A stretch of DNA of 52,509 bases from Pseudomonas sp. RGM2987 (lineage in GTDB: Bacteria > Pseudomonadota > Gammaproteobacteria > Pseudomonadales > Pseudomonadaceae). The stretch is taken from contig NZ_JALJDX010000189.1 in the NCBI RefSeq assembly GCF_022952855.1, positions 1-52,509 of the forward strand. The letters run 5' to 3'. A model generated the notes under the pieces. It was not told the DNA's origin. It saw nothing but the letters and a program-made list of their open reading frames with translations, and did not search any database. Both the position numbers and the translations under genes were made by a program. Below are positions 47,112 through 52,509 of the stretch, piece by piece (position 1 is the stretch's first letter; each line of letters starts with the position of its first letter).

Positions 47112-48072
47112 GGGCGAACCGCTCGCGATACGCCTGGGGCGTCACCCCCATGGCGCGCAGAAAGCTGCGGCGCAGGGTTTCTTCGCTGCCAAAACCACAT
47201 TGCACCGCCACCCGCTTGATCGGCACCGCTGTGTCTGCCAGCAGCCGGCGAGCGGTTTCTACGCGGATCAACTCCACCGCCCGCGCCGGGGTCTGGCCGG
47301 TGTCAGCGCGGTAGTGGCGCACAAAGCTGCGCTCGCTCATGCCGACCTGGGCAGCCAGGCTCGGCAAGCCCATGTCGCGGGTCAGGTTCTCGGCGATCCA
47401 GGCGTGCAAATCATCGAACCGACCGCCCTGTTTTTGCAGCGACAAGGTCACGCTGAATTGCGATTGCCCGCCAGGACGCTTGAGGAACACCACCAACTGC
47501 CGAGCGACCTCCAAGGCCACGGCGCGGCCCAGGTCATCCTCTACCAGAGCCAAGGCCAGGTCGATGCCGGCCGTGACCCCGGCCGAGGTCCAGACCGGGC
47601 CGTCATTGATAAAGATCGGATTGGGTTCGACCCGCAATTGCGGATGCTGCTCGGCCAGCTGTTCACAACGGGTCCAGTGGGTGACCACCCGCCGCCCGTC
47701 CAGCCAGCCACTGGCGGCCAGCAGGAACGCTCCGGTGCACACCGAGGCAACCCGTCGCGAGCGCAAGCCATGCGCCTTGACCCAGGCCACCAGCGCCGGA
47801 TCCTTCGCCGCTTCGTACACCCCCCAACCACCGGCAATCAGCAGGGTGTCACTGTCTTCGCTCGGCAACGGTTCGGCCAACAACGCCAAGCCCGCCGAGG
47901 ACACCACCGGACCACCAGAGGCCGCGATTACCGTCGGGGCGTAAGGCAACGGCAAGCCTTGCTGGTGGGCCAGGTCGTTGGCCGAGGCAAACACCTGCAA
48001 CGGCCCGGTGACATCGAGCACTTGCACGTTGGGGAAAGCCAACACATGAACGGTTTTCGCTGGGTTCGGCAT
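47080..48072 (-). CDS. GlxA family AraC-type transcriptional regulator
   Basis: A 330-residue regulator. An N-terminal DJ-1/PfpI-like domain (about 1-190, with the SVCTGAFLLAASG elbow near 103-115) is followed by an AraC-type double helix-turn-helix. The latter contains LPSLAAQVGMSERSFVRHYR and VAVQCGFGSEETLRRSF. The start at 48072 is chosen because the fold begins there; upstream extension runs into the divergent promoter region. It is divergent from inhA with 98 bp between starts, so it probably controls that gene. Both proteins share a DJ-1/PfpI core, so they may sense and act on related small molecules. Confidence 0.9.
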   Translation of the reverse strand: MPNPAKTVHVLAFPNVQVLDVTGPLQVFASANDLAHQQGLPLPYAPTVIAASGGPVVSSAGLALLAEPLPSEDSDTLLIAGGWGVYEAAKDPALVAWVKAHGLRSRRVASVCTGAFLLAASGWLDGRRVVTHWTRCEQLAEQHPQLRVEPNPIFINDGPVWTSAGVTAGIDLALALVEDDLGRAVALEVARQLVVFLKRPGGQSQFSVTLSLQKQGGRFDDLHAWIAENLTRDMGLPSLAAQVGMSERSFVRHYRADTGQTPARAVELIRVETARRLLADTAVPIKRVAVQCGFGSEETLRRSFLRAMGVTPQAYRERFALSPQADPAMP

Positions 48073-48170
48073 ATTGGCGTAATTCGTGGGCTTATTGGCG
48101 AGTACGCCAGAGCCTACGGCCCTAAAGTAAAGCCGTCCACCCCCGGGCAGCATTTACAAGGAAAAGCGAC

Positions 48171-48857
48171 ATGACATTGCACATCGGCTTGCTGTTGTTC
48201 CCCCAAGTCCAGCAATTGGACCTGACCGGCCCCTATGACGTACTGGCCTCGCTGCCGGATGTGAAGGTGCACCTGATCTGGAAGGACCTGGCTCCGGTCA
48301 CGGCCAGCACCGGGCTGGTTCTACTGCCAACCACCACGTTCGAGGACTGCCCGAAACTGGACGTGATCTGCGTGCCTGGCGGCACCGGTGTCGGACCGTT
48401 GATGGAAGACGAGCAGACCCTGGCCTTCATCAAACGGCAGGCGAACCACGCGCAATACATCACTTCGGTCTGCACCGGAGCGTTGGTGCTCGGCGCCGCC
48501 GGGCTGCTGAAAGGTAAGCAGGCCACCACCCACTGGGCTTATCACAGCTTGCTGGCAACCCTGGGCGCCACCCCGATCAAAGACCGTGTGGTACGTGACG
48601 GTAACCTGATTACCGGTGGCGGGATCACGGCGGGGATCGATTTCGCCCTGACCCTGGCGGCCGAGCTGTTCGACCAGGACATGGCCCAGTTGGTCCAGTT
48701 GCAACTTGAGTACGCCCCGGCCCCGCCGTTCGACGCAGGCAACCCGGAAACCGCCCCTGCGCACGTTCTGGAAGAAGCCCACCGGCGCACCGCGGAGTCG
48801 TTCCGGGTGCGTTCGCAGATTACGCAACGGGCTGCGCAGCGGTTGGAACTGGCTTGA
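48171..48857 (+). CDS. inhA: Isonitrile hydratase
   Basis: A 228-residue DJ-1/PfpI-superfamily enzyme, the same length as Pseudomonas putida isonitrile (cyclohexyl-isocyanide) hydratase. The N-terminus LLLFPQVQQLDLTGPYDVLAS, the nucleophile elbow SVCTGALVLGAAGLL with Cys near residue 101, and GGGITAGIDFALTLAAELF all match that family. It converts isonitriles to N-substituted formamides in the cytoplasm. AAGGAAA precedes the ATG. A perfect hairpin terminator follows. Divergence from a GlxA-type regulator suggests substrate-responsive control. Confidence 0.9.
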   Translation: MTLHIGLLLFPQVQQLDLTGPYDVLASLPDVKVHLIWKDLAPVTASTGLVLLPTTTFEDCPKLDVICVPGGTGVGPLMEDEQTLAFIKRQANHAQYITSVCTGALVLGAAGLLKGKQATTHWAYHSLLATLGATPIKDRVVRDGNLITGGGITAGIDFALTLAAELFDQDMAQLVQLQLEYAPAPPFDAGNPETAPAHVLEEAHRRTAESFRVRSQITQRAAQRLELA

Positions 48858-48878
48858 CGAAAAGTCTTCGTCAGCAAA

Positions 48879-48916
48879 AAAACGGTGGCGAGGGAATTTC
48901 TCCCTCGCCACCGTTT
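48879..48916. terminator. Bidirectional hairpin terminator
   Basis: A perfect 17-bp stem AAAACGGTGGCGAGGGA and complement with a 4-base loop. A-run and T-run flanks make it work in both directions. It lies between the convergent inhA and SDR genes. The stem core matches the GGCGAGGG arms of local REPs, so it may be a REP-derived terminator. Confidence 0.85.
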
Positions 48917-48931
48917 TACTGCCATGTTGGC

Positions 48932-49669
48932 TCAGAACGGGCTCGCCGTTGGCCGCACCACCAGTTCGCTGACGTCCACATCCGCCGGCTGTTCAATGGC
49001 GTAGGCGATTGCCCGGGCGATGGCTTCGGCAGGAATCGAAATCCTGCGGAACTCGCGCATCGCGGCGCGCCCACTTTCATCGGAAATGCTTTCGGCCAGT
49101 TCCGATTCAGTCACGCCGGGGGAAATCACCGTCACCCGCACATCGCCACCAACCTCTTGGCGCAGGCCTTCGGAGATCGCCCGCACGGCAAACTTGGTCG
49201 CGCAATAAACGGCGGCGGTCGGACTGACCGCATAAGCGCCGATGGAGGCGATGTTGATGAACTGGCCGCTGCGTTGGCGCTGCATCAACGGCAAGCCGGC
49301 TGCAATGCCGTGGAGCACGCCGCGGATGTTGACGTCGATCATGCGGTCCCACTCCTCGACTTTCAGCGCCTCGAGCTTGGAGAGGGGCATGACTCCGGCG
49401 TTGTTGATGATCACATCGACCCTGCCGAAGCGCTCGACGGCAAAGTCGATCAGGCTCTGGACATCGTCGCGACGGGTCACGTCTACGGCCTTGCAGACGG
49501 CTTGCTGGTCAATCGCCTCAAGCTCCTGCACCAACGCTTGCAAGCGATCGATGCGTCGGGCCCCCAGCACCACGCGAGCGCCACGGGCGGCCAACAGGCG
49601 CGCTGCCGCCTCACCGATCCCGCTGCTGGCACCGGTAATCACCACTACTTTGTTTTGGATGTCGGACAT
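48932..49669 (-). CDS. SDR family oxidoreductase
   Basis: A 245-residue classical SDR. The cofactor motif TGASSGIG is near 12-19, NNAG near 89, catalytic Ser in NIASIGAY and the Tyr-Lys pair in YCATKFAV. LGARRIDRL after the second strand suggests NADP(H). ATG at 49669 is preceded by GAGGAAACC. The C-terminal VSELVVRPTASPF is common in NADP-dependent SDRs of this shape. It is divergent from an AraC regulator, likely its controller. The substrate is unknown. Confidence 0.88.
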   Translation of the reverse strand: MSDIQNKVVVITGASSGIGEAAARLLAARGARVVLGARRIDRLQALVQELEAIDQQAVCKAVDVTRRDDVQSLIDFAVERFGRVDVIINNAGVMPLSKLEALKVEEWDRMIDVNIRGVLHGIAAGLPLMQRQRSGQFINIASIGAYAVSPTAAVYCATKFAVRAISEGLRQEVGGDVRVTVISPGVTESELAESISDESGRAAMREFRRISIPAEAIARAIAYAIEQPADVDVSELVVRPTASPF

Positions 49670-49869
49670 GATGGTTTCCTCGTCTGGATGTGTTGGCTCC
49701 GGGTAGGAGCAATTCGACAGGTCCAGATTAGGTAATCGAGCGATGCCAGGGTTAGCCGGATTCTCCTGCCCACTTGCACGATCCTGTAGCGCAAAAACCA
49801 CCTCTGGTCGTCAGCCGCGCAATGGGCTTTACTAGCGCGGTCCACTCATTGGCCAGGGAGGTATTTGGC

Positions 49870-50817
49870 ATGTCGGTTTCCACGTCCATACAGGTTGCGC
49901 CAGACGCAGGTCTCAGCCAGCGGCGCGCCGAACTGGCAGACCTGATAAAGCGCTTCGCCCCGGAAAACGGCGTCCACCCCACGGCGATCGACGCCCTGAA
50001 CCTTATCCGCAGTGACCAACCGACCGATGCCCTGCCCGTCGTGCATAAACCTGGGCTGTGTGTGATCGTCGAGGGACGCAAAGAAGTACAACTGGCTGAC
50101 GAACGCTATGTGTACGACCCGCTCAATTACCTGGTGGTCTCGGTGACGCTGCCCTTGGCGGGCCAGGTCATCGAAGCCAGTCCTGAGCGACCTTACCTGT
50201 GTGTCCGCCTCGACATCGATCCGGCTCGCATCTGCAATCTGATTGCCAATACCAGCCCCATCGGCGTACCCGCCGCACGGACCGCAAGGGGCTTGTTCCT
50301 GGATCGCATCGACACACCGCTGCTCGACACGGTGCTGCGCCTGCTGCGATTGCTGGACAGCCCGGACGATATCGCCACCCTTGCACCTCTAGCCCAGCAG
50401 GAGATTTTCTATCGCCTGTTGCGTGGTGCCCAAGGCCAGCGCTTGCATGAAATTGCCATTCCCGATACCCAGACCCACCGCATAAGCCGGGCCATCGAGT
50501 GGCTCAACACTCACTACGCCGAGCCGCTGAGCATCGACAGCCTGGCGCAAATGATCAACCTCAGCCCTTCGGCGCTGCATCACCGTTTCAAAGCCGTGAC
50601 CGCCATGAGTCCGCTGCAATATCAGAAACAGCTGCGCTTGCAGGAAGCCAGACGGTTGTTGCTGGCGGATTACAGCGACGTTTCGTCCGTCGGCTACAAG
50701 ATGGGCTATGAAAGCGCTTCGCAGTTCAGTCGGGAATACAGTCGCTTGTTTGGCGCCTCGCCCACTAAAGACATCGCTCGGCTGCGAGCCCAGGCGTTGC
50801 AGGCCAGGAGCGCCTGA
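49870..50817 (+). CDS. AraC family transcriptional regulator (AraC_N type)
   Basis: A 315-residue regulator. An N-terminal cupin-like AraC_N domain (VVHKPGLCVIVEGRKEVQLADERYVYDPLNYLVVSVTLPL, about 55-95) is followed by a C-terminal AraC DNA-binding domain. Helix-turn-helices are seen in IDSLAQMINLSPSALHHRFK and VGYKMGYESASQFSREYSR. The start at 49870 follows AGGGAGG; upstream in-frame codons lie in the promoter region. The 200-bp divergent gap to the SDR holds the likely operators, but no clear inverted repeat was picked out. Transcription probably ends at the hairpin at 50860. Confidence 0.9.
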   Translation: MSVSTSIQVAPDAGLSQRRAELADLIKRFAPENGVHPTAIDALNLIRSDQPTDALPVVHKPGLCVIVEGRKEVQLADERYVYDPLNYLVVSVTLPLAGQVIEASPERPYLCVRLDIDPARICNLIANTSPIGVPAARTARGLFLDRIDTPLLDTVLRLLRLLDSPDDIATLAPLAQQEIFYRLLRGAQGQRLHEIAIPDTQTHRISRAIEWLNTHYAEPLSIDSLAQMINLSPSALHHRFKAVTAMSPLQYQKQLRLQEARRLLLADYSDVSSVGYKMGYESASQFSREYSRLFGASPTKDIARLRAQALQARSA

Positions 50818-50859
50818 GACTTTCCGGCAGACACGATTGTGAAGCACTTTTCAAAGGCG

Positions 50860-50885
50860 AAAAAAACCCGCCGAAGCGGGTTTTT
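50860..50885. terminator. Terminator of RsmX-like RNA, also facing the AraC gene
   Basis: An AAAACCCGCCGAAGCGGGTTTTT hairpin with A- and T-runs on both sides. It ends the downstream RsmX-like RNA on the minus strand and can stop read-through from the AraC gene on the plus strand. Confidence 0.85.
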
Positions 50886-50969
50886 CAAGGACCGATATGA
50901 CTTCCTGTCTGGCATTCCATGCCTGGTCCCATCATCCATGACCCCAAGCACTCCCTGTACTCAGTGGAT
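50860..50969 (-). ncRNA. rsmX: RsmX-like small RNA, downstream copy
   Basis: About 110 nt. The -10 is TAATCT (50976-50981 on the minus strand), with start near 50969. GGA motifs are AGGGAG, TGGATG, GGGACC, TGGAAT and AGGAAG, ahead of a strong terminator. Rsm RNAs of this size bind the translational repressor RsmA/CsrA through such motifs. The start shares CATCCACTGA-ACAGGGAGTGC with the other copy. A GacA-type element lies at the same distance upstream (50 to 74 bp range). Confidence 0.8.
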
Positions 50970-51025
50970 GGACACAGATTAGGCGCACCGCCTCGCCGGG
51001 AAAAGAAGACAACACAGCGGCGACG

Positions 51026-51043
51026 TGTAAGCATTTGGCTATA
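51026..51043 (-). promoter_or_regulatory. GacA-type upstream activating element, copy 2
   Basis: On the minus strand TATAGC-N6-CTTACA. The known GacA box is TGTAAG-N6-CTTACA, so one half is exact and the other diverged. It lies at about -57 to -74 from the RNA start. Confidence 0.65.
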
Positions 51044-51071
51044 GCGTGATTCGAGTACTTTTCGACGGACG

Positions 51072-51098
51072 AAAAAAAACCCGCCGAAGCGGGTTTTT
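51072..51098. terminator. Terminator of upstream RsmX-like RNA
   Basis: AAACCCGCCGAAGCGGGTTT hairpin with eight A and six T flanking. Its core is the same as that at 50860-50885. Confidence 0.85.
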
Positions 51099-51185
51099 TC
51101 CAAGACCATTACGACTCCCTGTCGATAGCCATCCTTGCAAGGTCGATCGTCCCTGATCCTGAGCACTCCCTGTGCTTCAGTGGAT
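51072..51185 (-). ncRNA. rsmX: RsmX-like small RNA, upstream copy
   Basis: About 114 nt. The -10 is TAATCT (51192-51197), start near 51185. GGA motifs are AGGGAG (in a GCAC...GTGC stem-loop), AGGATC, AGGGAC, AGGATG, AGGGAG and TTGGAA. A strong terminator follows. Size, motif count and upstream element fit the RsmX/Y/Z group of the Gac/Rsm system. It and the downstream copy are tandem, about 216 bp apart, with divergent middle sequence. Confidence 0.82.
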
Positions 51186-51241
51186 GTGGCTAGATTACTG
51201 GTCGGATCCAAAACGCAACAGACGACATAACTACTATTGCG

Positions 51242-51259
51242 TGTAAGACATTCGCTATA
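51242..51259 (-). promoter_or_regulatory. GacA-type upstream activating element, copy 1
   Basis: On the minus strand TATAGC-N6-CTTACA, the same diverged form as copy 2 and at the same position (-57 to -74). The shared form suggests duplication of the whole promoter-RNA unit. Confidence 0.65.
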
Positions 51260-51305
51260 GCGTGCTTCCGAAAACCCTTAGCCGTATCAGGCCTGGCTGG
51301 ACATC

Positions 51306-51770
51306 TCATCTGTCGGAGCGGCTCAGGAACGCCTCAATGTTGGCCATCTGTTCGTCCCAGCCACGACTGTCCATGCGAAAAGCCTTGAGCCGGCGCGCCT
51401 CGGGAATATTGTTGAAACCTGACTCCACGACCTTGAGCAGAGTCCCACCGTCCATGTCTTCGAGCTCGAAGTGGACTCTTGTTTCGGACTCTTGGGAGTA
51501 ATCCACCCCTGGCTCGACGGCATAGGGATGCCAACGAAACGAAAACACCCGTTCCGGCTCCACGCGTTCCACTGCTACGTCCCAGATGAGGTGTTCGTAA
51601 CCGGGATAAGTGACCTGCCCTTGGGTTCGCTCACCCGCAACGAATCGCTTGCCTTCAAGGTTGACACCGAACCATTGGCCGAAGGCTTCGGCGTTCGCCA
51701 AGGCACGCCAGACTTGAGAACGTGGCGCCTTGAGCAGGATCTTTCTTTCAATGCGGTCGGATGAATGCAT
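51306..51770 (-). CDS. SRPBCC/AHSA1-like protein
   Basis: A 154-residue START-like protein. It starts DRIERKILLKAPRSQVWRALANAEAFGQWFG and has LIWDVAVERVEPERVFSFRWHPY and ETRVHFELEDMDGGTLLKVVESGFNNIP, the pattern of the activator-of-Hsp90-ATPase-like group. Such proteins form a hydrophobic pocket; ligand is unknown. AGGAGGTGA precedes the ATG closely. It is cytoplasmic, with no signal peptide. It lies downstream of the RsmX region on the same strand but is separately expressed, since the RNAs carry their own promoters. Confidence 0.85.
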   Translation of the reverse strand: MHSSDRIERKILLKAPRSQVWRALANAEAFGQWFGVNLEGKRFVAGERTQGQVTYPGYEHLIWDVAVERVEPERVFSFRWHPYAVEPGVDYSQESETRVHFELEDMDGGTLLKVVESGFNNIPEARRLKAFRMDSRGWDEQMANIEAFLSRSDR

Positions 51771-51922
51771 GAGTCACCTCCTGTGTTCGACACTAGGCTT
51801 GTAAGACCACGAGGCCAACCGGAAAGTTGTATCAGACCTTTGTTTGGAGCTTGCGGCCTGTAAAAGCGCATGGCGCGATGTAGACTCCCCCGGCCCTTTT
51901 ACCCTCAAGGAGAGACCAATAC

Positions 51923-52324
51923 ATGTCCCCCCGCTTGCTTCTGGCCCTGACGCCGCTGCTTCTCGCCACCGTTGCCCAGGCTGACGACTGCACCAATGCC
52001 ATCACCCAAGGCGAGATGAACCAGTGTGCAGCCCAACAGTACAAAGCCGCCGATAAAGAGCTGAACGACCTCTACAAGCAGATCACGACACGCTTGACGG
52101 ACGATCCCAAAGCCAAGCAACTGCTGGTCAAGGCTCAACGAGCGTGGATTGGTTTTCGGGATGCCGAATGCGAATTCTCCGCCTCGGGGGTTGAGGGCGG
52201 CAGCGTTTACCCGCTGATTTACACCGACTGCATGACCGCCCAGACCAAAGCTCGGGTCGAGGCCTTCAAGACCTATCTCAAATGCAAGGAAGGGGACTTG
52301 AGCTGTCCAGTGCCTGAGGCCTGA
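51923..52324 (+). CDS. LprI-like periplasmic protein (DUF1311)
   Basis: A 133-residue exported protein. The signal peptide MSPRLLLALTPLLLATVAQA would be cleaved before DDCT. The mature part has the LprI N-terminal pattern: CTNAITQGEMNQCAAQQY, then LVKAQRAWIGFRDAECEF, then YTDCMTAQTKARVEAF, with six cysteines likely forming disulfides. Family members include lysozyme inhibitors, but many have no tested role. AAGGAGAG precedes the ATG and a hairpin terminator follows the stop. Confidence 0.88.
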   Translation: MSPRLLLALTPLLLATVAQADDCTNAITQGEMNQCAAQQYKAADKELNDLYKQITTRLTDDPKAKQLLVKAQRAWIGFRDAECEFSASGVEGGSVYPLIYTDCMTAQTKARVEAFKTYLKCKEGDLSCPVPEA

Positions 52325-52334
52325 CAGTCTGTTG

Positions 52335-52366
52335 TAAAAAAGATGACCTGCAGAGGTCATCTTTTT
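52335..52366. terminator. Terminator after the LprI-like gene
   Basis: A near-perfect AAAAAGATGACCT-GCAG-AGGTCATCTTTTT hairpin 11 bp after the stop, usable on either strand. Confidence 0.88.
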
Positions 52367-52392
52367 GGCTCAACTTTCTACACGGGCAAAAC

Positions 52393-52425
52393 AAAACCCC
52401 TACCTGCATCAGCAGATAGGGGTTT
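52393..52425 (-). terminator. rrn operon terminator
   Basis: Stem CCCCTA-CTGC with its complement and an ATCA loop, followed on the minus strand by GGGGTTTTGTTTTG. It lies directly downstream of the 5S 3' end. Confidence 0.8.
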
Positions 52426-52435
52426 CGGAATTTAA

Positions 52436-52509
52436 TCTTGACGATGACCTACTCTCACATGGGGAAACCCCACACTACCATCGGCGATGCATCGTTTCAC
52501 TTCTGAGTT
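52436..52509 (-). rRNA. rrf: 5S rRNA, 3' part (cut by window edge)
   Basis: The minus strand reads the conserved 3' two-thirds of pseudomonad 5S rRNA: AACTCAGAAGTGAAACGATG, GATGGTAGTGTGGGG and GTGAGAGTAGGTCATCGTC. The 5' end lies beyond the right edge, so a 16S-23S-5S operon should lie to the right, running leftward. Confidence 0.95.

Noticed and set aside
51831..52044. Minus-strand ORFs opposite the LprI-like gene
   Set aside because: The plus-strand gene has a signal peptide, ribosome site and terminator. The antisense frames have no support.

Overview
The window comes from the chromosome of a Pseudomonas fluorescens-complex bacterium. The evidence is high-GC coding, pseudomonad REP/REPIN palindromes in most gene gaps, Rsm-type regulatory RNAs, and a 5S rRNA of pseudomonad sequence at the right edge. 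No integrase, IS or phage gene was seen.

The left 37.4 kb is one leftward (minus-strand) NRPS locus. Three giant synthetase genes are joined with 2-bp or overlapping stop/start junctions and are read in the order 37425->24943, 24940->13832, 13832->1287. Together they hold nine C-A-T modules, four of them followed by a standard epimerase plus one terminal epimerase. Reading the A-domain signatures by eye, and D/L from E domains and C-domain type, predicts D-Ala, D-(Orn/Lys-type), Gly, L-Thr, D-Thr, L-Gln, Gly, D-Ser, D-(Orn/Lys-type). The first synthetase begins like pyoverdine synthetase PvdI. Its first C domain is an elongation (LCL) domain, so it should take a chain from a synthetase elsewhere in the genome, as PvdL does. 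The line ends in an E domain with no thioesterase, which would suit a pyoverdine ending in cyclic hydroxyornithine. A type II thioesterase gene lies just upstream. It and the first NRPS gene each have a PvdS-like (TAATT-N15/16-CGT) promoter. Downstream of the NRPS genes is an HGGG-type esterase.

Three REPIN palindromes (93-94 bp) lie in frame inside three adenylation domains, all in the same phase and orientation. This is the most unusual feature of the locus.

From 38.5 to 50.8 kb are ordinary accessory and metabolic genes: a Tam-like methyltransferase, a cupin/JmjC oxygenase with an SCP2-like N-terminus, an MFS transporter, an SDR-GH15 pair, a DUF6124 gene with a strongly structured leader, a small unknown gene plus an epoxide-hydrolase-like hydrolase, a GlxA-type regulator divergent from isonitrile hydratase (inhA), and an SDR divergent from an AraC-type regulator.

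From 50.8 to 51.3 kb are two tandem RsmX-like small RNAs on the minus strand, each with a GacA-type upstream element at the same spacing. The right end carries an SRPBCC protein, an LprI-like periplasmic protein, and the end of an rrn operon (5S and terminator) entering from beyond the right edge.
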